Assembly (NCBI GenBank): GCA_037349105.1
Contig: JAYJMM010000092.1
Coordinates: forward strand, 1,451,001 to 1,515,000
DNA from: Limnomonas spitsbergensis
Lineage: Eukaryota > Chlorophyta > Chlorophyceae > Chlamydomonadales
Direction: 5' to 3'
DNA: 64,000 nucleotides
In this document: piece by piece, positions 1-11,800 of the stretch
How positions within the stretch are numbered: position 1 is the stretch's first letter
Layout of the letters: every line of letters starts with the position of its first letter
Notes under the pieces: model-generated
Databases searched by the model: none
What the model was told of the DNA's origin: nothing
Seen by the model: the letters and a program-made list of their open reading frames with translations, nothing else
Program-made: the position numbers and the translations under genes

Positions 1-64
1 GAATATTTCCTAAGATGTGGAATGAGGAAGCTGCCATCTTGGCCAAAGCTACCGTTTGGCCACC

Positions 65-432
65 AGCAATTATTCAGCTGCAACTCAGCTACATCACGGC
101 AAACGGCCGTGGGGCCCTGGTGCAGCAAGCCCTCATGCTAGGGCCACCGGCCATAGGCCGTTCAAGGTTTGGTCCCCATTGACCCAGTAATGGCCGCCCG
201 GCGGAACCCAAAGGTGCTTTGGCATGCACTATAAAAACACGGTTGGGCACTGAATTCCGCCATTCACCTGCAGTGTGTTTATTTTAGTGGGTACCGGACC
301 ACCTTTGCTGGGCCGCCCCGCTGCCACCCTTGGGCCGATTCCCATCAAACCTGGATTGGCCTCCTGCAGGGCTGGCCGCACCAGGGGCCAGTGGCCGGGG
401 GCCACAGTGTAGCTGAATTGTAGCTGATAGTA
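65..432. repeat. Foldback/MITE-like repeat with inverted ends
   Basis: The left end (about 65-120) reads ATTCAGCTGCAACTCAGCTA and continues into CACGGCAAACGGCCGTGGGG. The right end (about 385-432) is a rough inverse, ending GTGTAGCTGAATTGTAGCTGA. Related copies lie at about 1596-1765, 20700-20770, 21015-21160, 40900-40995, 54185-54270 and 54380-54430. The family is therefore a dispersed non-coding repeat with GTAGCTGAA-type termini. No transposase is visible. The rest of 1-958 holds a poly-C run near 560 and no gene I can support. Confidence 0.5.
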
Positions 433-958
433 GTACTCACTAAACCACTCAAACAACTACTATTACATTAGCCTAGATAATGTGCATGTTCGCGCATGAA
501 GGTATCCGACGAGCTTGAACAGTGGCCTCAGCTTTTTGGGGTCCCTGTTTTATTCTGCCCCCCCCCCCCTCCTGTCTCCCCTTGCATGTACCGCACTTCG
601 TCTTTTTGTTTTAAAAATTCGACTATGATTTTGATTACAACGGTGGCCGACCGCCGAGACTAGAGAGCGCCCCACTCGAGGAAAGGGAAATAGAACTAGC
701 CTGCCTCTCAAACTTGCACCGTTAAGGCAGAGACCTAATGCCCACACACACATTTGATATTTATAACAACGGGGGTCGACCGCTGATCAGCCGTTGTTAT
801 GCTGCTAGATCTGGAGAGATTGAACCTGCTGCCACCTCCCACCTCACAGCCCCCCACCCCCCACCTCCACCCCCAGGTAGACAAACCTGGGGAGAGACCA
901 AGGAGCCTGTAGAAGTTGTTTTGAAGTCTCCTTTGAAGAACAGCACATTCGCCACCTC

Positions 959-1029
959 GCCCCAATAGTTTAGTAGCAGAATATCTGCTTCCCATGCAGA
1001 TGACCTGGGTGCAAGTCCCAGTTGGGGCA
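959..1029 (+). tRNA. tRNA-Gly(CCC)
   Basis: The 71-nt sequence folds as a cloverleaf. The acceptor stem GCCCCAA pairs perfectly with TTGGGGC and is followed by discriminator A. The anticodon stem TCTGC/GCAGA is perfect and closes the loop TTCCCAT, giving anticodon CCC. The T stem is CTGGG/CCCAG. The A-box region TAGTTTAGTAG fits the Pol III consensus. The T loop is TGCAAGT, so the usual T at position 55 is G, which weakens the B box by one base. A TTTT terminator begins at 1034. No CCA is encoded, as expected for a nuclear gene. The 71-nt length is typical of eukaryotic tRNA-Gly. The B-box deviation leaves room for a pseudogene or SINE head. Confidence 0.8.
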
Positions 1030-2160
1030 CTCGTTTTCCAAGCGTCAGGAATGAGACGCACAACTCGAACAATGTGGCCGGACAGCATACGAGTCTAATG
1101 TACCGGTACTAGGCGGTCGATGCCGAGTGTGGGATATTGGGTTCATTCCGGGTTTCACACCGATTCACACTACAGCGACACAGATTCGTAGGGGCGGAAC
1201 AAGAGCAATGAAGTGCGGTTCCGGTATGCTCAACTAAAAGCGTCTCGTAAAACAGGATAGGGCCTGCGCTCCTAAATATTAAATTCGTTGCGCAGTAAAA
1301 AAATACCCTACACCGCGAACACGCAGCTGGATGTTTTTGATATTTCGTGCCGGAAACACTACTTCGCGCAGTAGTTGTTACTTATTATTCTATCGCGGAT
1401 CAACTCCGCGCACCCCAACAATGATTAATTAATAGCATCGTCAAATCTGTCGGTATGCAAGGTATGCAGTAGTTATGGTCACACTACGTCATTGTTTTTG
1501 AAGGTTAAGAGAAATATACAAATGCCAGAAAGACATGGATTTTAAAGAAGCACATCAGGAATACCTGATTGGTAATTAAGGAGGATGGCAGGCATGAGTT
1601 ACAGTGTTTATTTTAGTGCGTACCAGAGCACCTTTAGGTGGCCGCCGGGCGGCCATTCCTGGGCCGATCGGGACTATCGGGACCAAACCTTCCGGCAGTA
1701 GGGCTTGCTGCACCAGGCTACCATGGCCCAAGGCCATGGGGTAGCTGAATTGTAGCTGAAGCGTGCTAAAATAATCACTGATGAGTTAGTGCGGCCGTGT
1801 GAGTGCTTGTTGATTGTGTGCCTTTCCTGTTCCTGCTCGCCTTTTCTCAGCCGCCGATGAGGGCCACATGCGCACCCGGGCTGTTTCTTCGTGTTAGCGT
1901 CTCAGGTTTCCAGGGTTGGGCGGCTGGCCTCACACCTTGTAAAGTGTGAGCAAAAGAAAGGCAGGAACAGGTGAGAAATGGGAGCCAATGTGGGAAGGGG
2001 CGTGTTCAAGGCGACGATGTAAACAAAGAAGGACGCGGACAACGCTGGTGACAGGATAGACAAGCAAGGCACGGAGAAGTATGAACAACAGATTGAGATA
2101 TGCCAAGAGAAGTGAAGACGGGGATAGAAGTGGAAAAGAGGACATCCGGATATACACCGG
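1030..2160. other. Intergenic, dispersed repeat fragments
   Basis: No gene is supportable here. About 1230-1475 is a copy of the AT-rich family with 'gcgca' motifs also seen at 26.3, 35.3 and 38.1 kb. About 1596-1765 belongs to the GTAGCTGAA-ended family. About 1838-1935 belongs to a family carrying GGGCCACATGCGCACCCGGG, with other copies near 6015, 46995, 53045, 54540 and 56370. Confidence 0.5.
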
Positions 2161-2169
2161 AGGAGCCAA

Positions 2170-2560
2170 GGAGGAGCCAAGGAGGAGTATATGGATAAAT
2201 GGGAGCTGTCCGACAGGCCTGATGGAATGGGGGAGGAATTTGGACACCAGAAGGTGTGTAAAAGAGGACACACATTGGAGAAGTCAAGAATGGGAATATG
2301 GATAAAGTGGGAGCGGTCTGACAGGCCTGGTGAAATGGGGGGAGAATTTTGCTGTCAGAAGGTGTGGAAACGAGGACACACATTGGAGGAGCCAAGCAGG
2401 AGGATATTGACAAAATGGGAGCTGTCAGACAGGACTGATGGGATAGGGCAGGAATGTGGAAACCAGAAGGTGTGAAAAAGAGGACACACATTGGAGGAGC
2501 CAAGAGAAAGAATATTGACAAAATGGGAGCTGTCAGACAGGACTTGGGCCTGAGGGAGGT
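2170..2560. repeat. Tandem repeat, unit about 95-120 bp
   Basis: Three to four diverged units contain GTGGGAGCTGTCAGACAGG and AGAGGACACACATTGGAGGA. Short overlapping open frames occur on both strands. They follow the repeat and resemble no protein family. Confidence 0.75.
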
Positions 2561-2804
2561 TGAGGACCATGAGGCGAGGTGGACACTGGGGGAGCGATTT
2601 CAGGACCTTCATCTTGATTAGGAAATCCGCGGTAGCCGTTCAAATTTCCCCGATTCTGAAATCTTCCCCTCGCTTGTTTCGTTTATTTTTCATTGTGTTT
2701 TTGCACTGTATTCGATCGGAAGGTACCATTTCATCGGTCTCGTTTTCCGGAACGAGTCGAACCTTGTGCCGTCAAATAGGAGCACTTGCCAGCACATTTG
2801 CTCA

Positions 2805-3700
2805 CTCTTGTGACACTCCCAAAATCACTCGTTTGACACTCCCACAATTACTCGTGTGACACTCCCACAATCACTCGTGTGACACTCCCACAATCACTCT
2901 TGTGACACTCCCACAATCACTCTTGTGACACTCCCACAATCACTCTTGTGACACTCCCACAATCACTCTTGTGACACTCCCACAATCACTCGTGTGACAC
3001 TCCCACAATCACTCTTGTGACACTCCCACAATCACTCGTGTGACACTCCCACAATCACTCGTGTGACACTCCCACAATCACTCGTGTGACACTCCCACAA
3101 TCACTCTTGTGACACTCCCACAATCACTCGTGTGACACTCCCACAATCACTCGTGTGACACTCCCACAATCACTCGTGTGACACTCCCACAATCACTCGT
3201 GTGACAATCCCACAATCACTCGTGTGACACTCCCACAATCACTCGTGTGACACTCCCACAATCACTCTTGTGACACTCCCACAATCACTCTTGTGACACT
3301 CCCACAATCACTCGTGTGACACTCCCACAATCACTCGTGTGACACTCCCACAATCACTCTTGTGACACTCCCACAATCACTCGTGTGACACTCCCACAAT
3401 CACTCGTGTGACACTCCCACAATCACTCTTGTGACACTCCCACAATCACTCTTGTGACACTCCCACAATCACTCGTGTGACACTCCCACAATCACTCGTG
3501 TGACACTCCCACAATCACTCGTGTGACACTCCCACAATCACTCGTGTGACACTCCCACAATCACTCGTGTGACACTCCCACAATCACTCGTGTGACACTC
3601 CCACAATCACTCTTGTGACACTCCCACAATCACTCTTGTGACACTCCCACAATCACTCGTGTGACACTCCCACAATCACTCGTGTGACACTCCCACAATG
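2805..3700. repeat. 23-bp minisatellite, about 39 copies
   Basis: The unit is ACTCCCACAATCACTCGTGTGAC. Copies are nearly identical and differ mainly by a G/T alternation (CTCGTGTG versus CTCTTGTG). One copy near 3206 has CAATCC in place of CACTCC. The homogeneity suggests recent expansion or ongoing exchange. Confidence 0.95.
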
Positions 3701-3714
3701 ACTGATGCAGGCAG

Positions 3715-4430
3715 GATGCCGTAGTGGCAGCCGGCCGGGAGGCAGTAGGCAAACAAGCGACTGGCAGAGATGAAGTCGTCATGGCAGCAGGCCAGGGGGC
3801 AGCTGGCAGGGAGGGTCCGGACAACGATGCAGCAGGCCAGGGGGCAGCTGGCAGGGAGGCAGCGGGCAGACATGCAGCTGGAAGAGATGAAGTTGTCATG
3901 GCAGCTGACAGAGAGGCAGCCGGCAGGGAGGCAGTAGGCAAACAAGCGACTGGCAGAGATGAAGTCGTCATGGCAGCCGGCAAGGAGGCAGCCGGCAGGG
4001 AAGGTCCGGGCAATGATGCAGGAGGCAGAGATGCAACTGACAGAGAGGCATACGTCAAGCGTATAGCTGGCAGAGAAGCATCAGGCAAACATGCAGGAGA
4101 CAGAGATGCATCAGTAGAGGAGGTGTCGAGCAGAGAGGCAGCTGAGGGAGATTCTGCTGGCAGAGAGGCATTGGGTAGGGATGATACTGGCAAGGAGGCA
4201 TCCATCAGAGAAGGAGTTGACAGAGAGGCATCGGGCAAAGTTGAACGAGACAGAGATGCGCCAGTCAAGGATGTATCGGTGATGGAGGCATCGGGCAAGA
4301 ATGAAGCTGGTCGAGAGGCATCGGGCAGCGATGAGACTGGCCGGGAGGCATCGGGCGAAAATAAAGCTGGTCGAGAGGCAGCAGGCAGAGAAGAGGCTGG
4401 CCGGGAGGCCGCTGGGGGTGTCCAAGGCAA
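3715..4430. repeat. Low-complexity GGCAGAGAGGCA-type array, open on both strands
   Basis: Short degenerate units around GGCAGGGAGGCAGC or GGCAGAGATGAA repeat without a fixed period. The + strand reads as A-G-R-E-A-type peptides and the minus strand as A-S-L-P-D/A-type peptides, both long and open. Equal openness on both strands, with no domain or conserved start, points to a repeat and not to a proven gene. A simple repetitive protein cannot be excluded. Confidence 0.7.
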
Positions 4431-5846
4431 CAGCGTGGCATCTCTCGAAACAGTCCAGGTGCAGCCAGGGTCGGACAGTGCTGTTGTGAAATATGTATTC
4501 ACACTGGATCCAACCTTTGGGTTACCCTTGTTAAATTCACACTTCGTTTTCAACTTTTGGGTAACCTTTGCTCACACTCGATTCAACCTTTGTTCAACCC
4601 ATGTCCCACCATTGTTCATTCCTTGTAATCTTTGGGGCGAAATGGCGAATCCAAGGTGGATGCACTCGGCTGTGACAGGGCACCTTCCCTGTTTTGCTGG
4701 CCCCTGGGTTGTGCCAGGGAAAGGCCGGGGGTCAGGGAAGGTTGTTTTTGTAAGGCCGGCCAGGGGGTCAAAAAGTGACCGGCAGTTTGGACGAAAATGT
4801 GCACACTTTTTTAAATTTCCTCAAAACCTTGATGTGCCCGCAGATGTTTGAGACAGCCCTGTGTTCCCTCTGGGCGGTCTGGCCCCTCTAATAGACTCCT
4901 GTCGCTCCCTGCGTGCAGCCACTAAGCTTCCAGGCTTTAAAACAGAAAAATACGTGCTTCTGCCGGTACGGTAGTATCATGACACCATGTTTTTGCCGGT
5001 ACGGTAGTATCATTTCACCATGTTTTTGCCGGTACTATCATCCTGATGTTTGAGGTAGCCATGTATTCCGTCTGGCCCCCCTGAAATGACACTCTGTCAC
5101 TCCCTGCGTGTTTTGCCACGAAAGAGCTCTGAAGAGTGGGAGAGAGATAGAAAAGCTGGTTTTGTTATCGGTCGTATCATCCTGCACGCCAAACACTCTG
5201 AAGACTTTAAGGGGTAGAATATAATCTGTTTGCACGTAAATGCATTTATTAACATTGTGTTTTTGTCAACTGCAAAACTTTGGCACCTTGGCTGTACGCG
5301 TGAGTGCTGCACCTCCCTAGCTTCTTGACAGCTTCTTGCCTTCTCGGTAGCAGCATTTGGCAGCTTCTCGGTAGCAGCTTCTGACAGCTCCTAGGCTGGA
5401 CTCATGGCTTCTGCCAGAAGCTGAAGCCTGCTTGCTCATGCTCTGAGAATTTGTGTAGTTTCTAGTTTTGTTTTAGTAACCAATGTTGTAAGCCATAATA
5501 CACGATCTTTGTACGCAAACCTGCAAAATTGGGGGTATGCAAACAAGCCATAAACTCACCTGTAGCCTGTGTTGCTATTGCTGCTGCTACCGCAACTGCT
5601 ACCACTGCTGCTGCTGCCATGCTGCTAATGATGCCTCATCTGCTGTTGTTGCTGCTGCTGATGATATATCATCTGCTTGTGCTGCTACCACAACTGCTGC
5701 CACTGCTGCTGCTCCTGCTGCTACCGTCACAAATGCTGCTGCTGCTGCTACCTCTGTTGTTGCTATCACAACTGCTGATGCTGCCTCGGCAGATGATGCC
5801 ACAACTAGTAATGCAACTGCTCATGTTGCTTTTTGCTGCTGTGCAG
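4431..5846 (+). other. No recognised gene; possible upstream intron of the kinase
   Basis: The stretch holds a repeated GCCGGTACGGTAGTATCAT motif near 4965-5040 and a GCTTCTCGGTAGCAGCTTCT repeat near 5335-5400. A (GCTGCTGCTAC)-type low-complexity tract fills 5575-5840, directly before the first recognised kinase exon. The N-lobe exons (glycine-rich loop, VAIK lysine, helix C) should lie upstream of 5847, but I could not find them here. Confidence 0.4.
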
Positions 5847-8800
5847 GTGCTGTTGATTGTGATGGAGCTCTGCGAGTTGGGCACCCTCCGCGAAGGGCTC
5901 GACCAAGGCATGTTCATTCTGTTAGGTGATTGGATCAGGGTTTTTTTCTATTGCTAGAACTTTACAATGTGTGAGAACGGCCGGGTCGGCCGCCCAACCC
6001 TAAAAATCCTGAGACGCAAACACGAAAAAAAGCCCGGGTGCGCATGTGGCCCTCGTCGTCAGCCGGGGGGTTAGGGTTTCCGCGAAAGACTCAACCAGGG
6101 AATGTTCATTCTACTAGGTGCTTGGGTCAGGGCACGCTTACTATCCTGCTTTTGCTGCAGTCGGCTGGAACAGCTTGGCCCCCTGTCACTCCGCCCACTC
6201 AGGCCACTTTGCCGCCTGCTGTCTGCCAATCTGCCCACTCTGCCGCCTGCCAAATTGCCCAATCTGCCCATTTTGCCGCCTGCCAATCCGCCACCTGCCA
6301 CTCTGCCGCCTGTCACTCTGCTCGCTCTGCCGCCTGCCACTCTACCGCCTGCCACTCTACCGCCTGCCAATGCCACCAAGGTTTGTGCTACAGATTCAAC
6401 GCGACCAACCCTAGCCTTTTTCGAAATGGACAGGCGGAGAGAACCGGGAGAGCACGTTAAACCAAAAAGGAATAACCCAGCATGTCCTCTTGCCATTGCC
6501 CGTTGGAACAGCTTGTCCTCCTTCTTCCTTTACCCTTTGGAGCAGCTTGTCCTCCTCCTGCCTTTGCCCCCTGGAGTAGCTTGTCCTCCTTCCTTTACCT
6601 GCTTTTGGTCTTCCTCCTACTGCTGCCTGATATACCAGACGAAACCTCAGCTTCCCATCCTCGTCCACTCCCCAGCCCTTGCAGGTGGCCGCCTCAACTG
6701 TCTCCACAATGGCCCAAAGGGTGTCATCCCTGCCTCCTGAATCCTAAACCATGCCCGCATGGCGTTAACCCTGAACCCCCGGCACCCATGACTCATGCCT
6801 TGCAGATGGCAGCCTCGACCTACCCTAAACCCTAAATATCGTACACCGCCCGCTTAAAAAGCGCTGAAACCTGAACCCCGGGCAATTACTCAAAATCTTG
6901 CAGATGGCAGCCTCACCTTCTCCCACCTCCTAGTTATCGCCTGGGGCTTAGGTGTTAACCCTACCCCCTATATATATATTTTACACCGCCCGCTTAAGAA
7001 GGTGTTGAACTTTGAACCCCCAATGCCCATTCCCCACCCCTTGCAGATGGCAGCCTCGACTTCCTCCCTGCCCTGGACACCGCCCTGGGGACGAATGTGT
7101 GAACCCTGCCACCTAATCCTAAAACCTGCCCGCTTAAGAGGGCGTAGACCTTGAACCCCCGGCACCCACTCCCCACCCCTTGCAGATGGAAGCCTGAACT
7201 TCCTCCCTGTCCTGGACACCGCCCTGGCATGGGCATCGATGGCATCAATTCGATCCTCTAAATCCATTTCCCTGCCCGCCTTAAAGGGCGGGAAACCTTA
7301 AACCCTTGTTCACCCGTCAACACTTAAACACTTAAACACTTAAACCCTAGTTTACCCTTAAACCCTGCCTGCCTTAAGGCAGGAACCCTTAACCCCTGAA
7401 TGCTCACTACCCACCACCCCTTTCAGATGGCAGCCTCAATTTCCTCCATGTCCTGGAAACTGCCGTGGAGGTTGCTCGGGCCATGGTGCACCTCCACAGC
7501 AACCACGTGCTACACTCAGACCTCAAGGTGCGGTACAAAATGGGTGCAGTACATCTGGGTGCGGTACATATGTGTGCGGTACACACACGTAACATGCCGT
7601 ATGGTGCGCACACTCAGGGTGCGGTACACCTGCGTGCGGTACACACACAACAGGTGCGGAATGTTTTTGTGCGGTGCCGACACATGATGTGTTATTTCCA
7701 TTTGCGGTACACGCACTCGGGGTGTGAAGTATGTGTGGTATGCACGGATGGCACACGCATGGTGTTGAGAAAGAAAGAAAGAAAGAAAGCGACGCCCTAT
7801 TTGGGCGTGGAGTTTAAGGAATGGTGTTCAAGCCTTTAACCTTCAAGTTGAACCCGACACGCTAAATGTATGAGGTGCCTACTGAGGTGCCAACATGAGG
7901 GTGGAATCAATTCGTCATGTCCTGATGTTGGTTTAATTTCCTAAACCCTGAGCCCTAAACCCTGATTCGAATAGCGTTTCCTCAGGCATGCAGTGGCGTT
8001 ATTATATTATTCTGCCCTCAGTACCAAACACGGATGCGGACGTAGGCAAAGAAGAAAGAAAGAAAGCTACGCCCCGTGAGGAGCGTGAGAGTTAAGGAAG
8101 CAGCGCAGCCTGGGCCGAAGCCACATCCGCGCCGAACGTACGGATCCTGATTGATTTCGCCGTTTTCCGTCACTGCACAACTGAACCTTGGCTTCGCCGA
8201 AATAATTGTTTGGTTAACGACTCGTAACCAGTGACCACTTAGCGAATCCCTGCTTGCTGCACCAGGTTCGCCCGGCCACAGGTGCCTATATGATGTAACT
8301 GAGTTCTAGCTGAAGTGCAGCAGAAGCAAGTTGAAATTTGCAGCACGCATTGTACTTGGATGCATGCTGAGCGGCAACGTTTAAATTTTAAATTTGAAGT
8401 TAAACTTATCAGCATACATTGGATGCATGCATGCAACGTTTAAAATTCAAATTCAAATTTGAAAATACAGTTAGCAGCACGCATTGCACTCCGATGCTTG
8501 CAGAGCGGCAACGTTTTGTTGAAGAAGTTGGTCGCGCACGAACAAGGCGGTACAGCTCGGCACTACGTGGCTAAGCTGGGCGACATGGGGCTGAGCGTCA
8601 GGGGGGGCACGGGTCTCGGAGCGGCAGAAAAGGAGACTTCGGTTAGAGTGAGTTGAGAGAGCACTTCCCCCCCTAGGCCTTCTAGTTATGTTTTAGGTTA
8701 TCCTGTCTGATGCCTCTGCCCCCCGGTTTGCCCTGCCTGGCCCTTATGCTAAAGGCTGTGGGTGCATGTGTTCACTTTGTGACAAGAACAGCAGATGCAC

Positions 8801-11800
8801 CCAAGGCCAGTATTGTTGTTGTTGTACCGCTATCGTAATGCACTTTCATACGAGACTTACATGAAGGGTGGGAGGGCCTGCTTAACATACAAAACGAAAT
8901 CAACGTTCTGCAGAACTCGTGCCGTTTGTAGCTCCAAGTTCGCAAAAAACATGACGTCAACCCCCCTCTCCCCTACCTCCCCCCCCCCACCTCCCCTTCC
9001 CCACTCCTCCCCCTGCCCCTCCCCCTGCCCCTCCCCACACCACACCACCCTGCTCCGCCCAGCATTGAAAACGGAGGAGGCCATGCTCTTTTATCATCAT
9101 CATACCGCGACTTGAGGCGTGTAATAATAAGGCGGTCAAGGGAGGGGGTGTGCGCCAGTACGGCAGGTTCACACCCTGGGTTCCCACAGCAGATCTGAGT
9201 ACATCGTTTTACGATGCCGCTATTATTTTTATTGCAAGCAGTTCAAAATGCACCAAGGAAGATTAACAGATCAATATCGGTATGTCACAAAATTACGCCA
9301 CGACATGCGCACCTGGTGGCTTAATAAACAATTAAAATTCCTGCGGGGATCACCAGTAATGAATTAATGGTCATTTTTACAATCCAAGGGGTGCGCGATA
9401 CCCTAGGCTGCGCTGATTATAAATAAATTGCCAACAAACAACGGGAAAAACCCTGCGGGGCTGATGAAATAGTGATATAACGGTATGCTAGGAGTGCAGG
9501 ATGGCAATACAAATGTATGGCACCGGTTTTAAATTCCCGATTTCATTATCGCAATTTAATACCCGATTTCATTATCGCAATTTAATTCTCAATTTCGTCA
9601 TCTCATTCATGGCCCTTGCAGGGGATATTGGAACATTAAACTAAAAATCGCATGGCCCCAAATTGCTTGCATTTATTTTCATCCCTCGTTGGCCCTTGCA
9701 GGGAACATTGACTCACATGGCCCCAGAGATCATGATGGCCGGTCCACAGAGCCAGGCCGCTGACGTGAGTCGCCTGAGGCTAGCAGGGGGAAACAAAAGA
9801 GCTGCTCGTGTTTCTGTCAGACTGTTTCCTAAATCCTCACGTTCCTGCGGGGCGTCGTTTTCTGTCTTGCTTACAAAAACTGCCCCACAAAAAACAGCGC
9901 TGAAACAAGGCGGCTGAAGGAGCGCGGCTTCAGCCGACCCTCCTGCCGACTTAACTTTAGCGCTGAAGGGCCTACTGCAGGGGCGACCATATCAAAAACC
10001 CTGGGCAGGAATCCCTAAACCCATAACCTACTGCAAGCTTGGTAGTGTTCCTGTTAGTGTGCGGTAGACCGCTTACGGCCCCGCCAGGCGTCCAATAGAT
10101 AAATAATAATTAAATAAACATGCCTTACCCCAGTACCGGTACATACCGTATATCGTATACCTCATTTGTTCTTACCCCAGAATTGGTACGTATATCGTCT
10201 GTGCCTACCCCCCAACCGGTTTGTAGTTTATACCTAGTTTATTCCGCTTGCAGGTGTACGCGTTTGGTGTCCTGCTGTGGGAGGTGTACACAGGCCTGCG
10301 TCCTTCCCAGGGAGGGGTGATGAGCCTGAGACAGGTGAGGCAGCAACGCATGGGCGCATGGGCAGTATGTCATGGGAGCTGCATGGGGACCGCATGGGTG
10401 CATGGGCAGGATGTCATTGGAGCTGCGTGGAAGCCGCATGGGTGCATGGGCAGTATGTCATAGTAGCTGTGTAGAAACCGCATGGGTGCATGGGCAGCAT
10501 GTCGTGGGAGCTGCATGGTAGCTACATGGGTGCATGGGCAGGATGTCATGGGAGCTGCGTGGAAGCCGCATGGGTGAATGGGCAGCATGTCATAAGAGCT
10601 GCGTGGAAACCGCATGGGTGTATGGGCAGGATGTCAGGGGAGGTGCATGGGAACTGCATGGATGCATGGGCAGTATGTCGTGGGAGCTGCATGAAAACCG
10701 CATGGGTGCATGACTGCATGGGCAGCATGTCGTGGGAGCTGCATGAAAATCGCATGGGTGCATGACTGCATGGACAGCATGTCGTGGGAGCTGCATGAAA
10801 ACTGCATGGGTGCATGGGCAGCGTGTCATGGGAGCTGCATGGAAACCGCATTGGGTGCATGGGCAGCATGTCGTGGGAGCTGCATGAAAACCGCATGGGT
10901 GCATGACTGCATGGACAGCATGTCGTGGGAGCTGCATGGAAACCGCATGGTTGCATGGGCAGCATGAAATGATAGCTGCATGGAAACGGCATGGGTGCAT
11001 GGGCAGCACGTCATGGGAGGTGCATGGAAACCGCATGGGTGTGGTGGCCAAGGCAGGAAGGCTTGATGCATCAGGCCTCCCTGTTTTATTGCCGTTAAGG
11101 TGTAGGGTTCAGCGGTGATGCATCAGGCCCCCTTAGTTGTTGGTCACCATGTACGGTAGCTGAATTTGAAGTTGATGACCTGAAATCTGCAATGCAACTT
11201 GTAGCGAGGTTTATCGCATTGACAAGGTACATGTGGTCGTTTTTTGAAGGAGGTTTTTTAACATAAAATCATTTGCCGTTACCCTGAACCCTCAATATGG
11301 TGCACTTGGCAGGGTTAGGGTTTTCTAACTGCAAACCATTCACCCTGAACTCTTAATGTTCGATATTGCACACTGGGTGGGAAAGACGTTGGTACTCAGT
11401 GAGCAAAGCATATTAAAACCCTGAACCCTTAACCCTGTTTTCCCTAATGCCTCGTCATTCACTCAGGCCCTCGCTTAAAAATCCCCTACGCTCCTCGCTG
11501 ATGGCTGTTCTCTGGCTGCCTCTTGTTCACAGCTGTTCGCTGACCGCTGCTCGCTGGCCACTGTTCGCTGACCGCTGACGGCTGCTCGCTGGCCACTGTT
11601 CGCTAACGGCTGACCTCTGACGGCTGCTCGCTGGCCGCTGCCTTTGTAGGTCATGCATCAGGGTCGGCGTCTTGCCTTCCCAGATGATGCGCCGGGGCAC
11701 TTCACGGATCTGGTCCATGCTTGCTGGGAGACGCAGCCTGAGAGCAGGTACTGAAGCACAAGCGCTTGCATGGGGGCGAGGGTTGAGGTTATGGCTTCAT

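Noticed and set aside
3630..4851. Long + and minus frames in the GGCAGAGAGGCA region
   Set aside because: Both strands are open with low-complexity peptides. The + frame continues into unrelated sequence without a recognisable fold. It is kept as a repeat.
5529..5960. Leu- or Ala-rich frames ahead of the first kinase exon
   Set aside because: They come from a GCTGCTGCTAC low-complexity tract. Only the part from 5847 matches a kinase.
10490..11070. Histidine/cysteine-rich and tryptophan-rich frames
   Set aside because: They are by-products of the 44-bp minisatellite in kinase intron 5.
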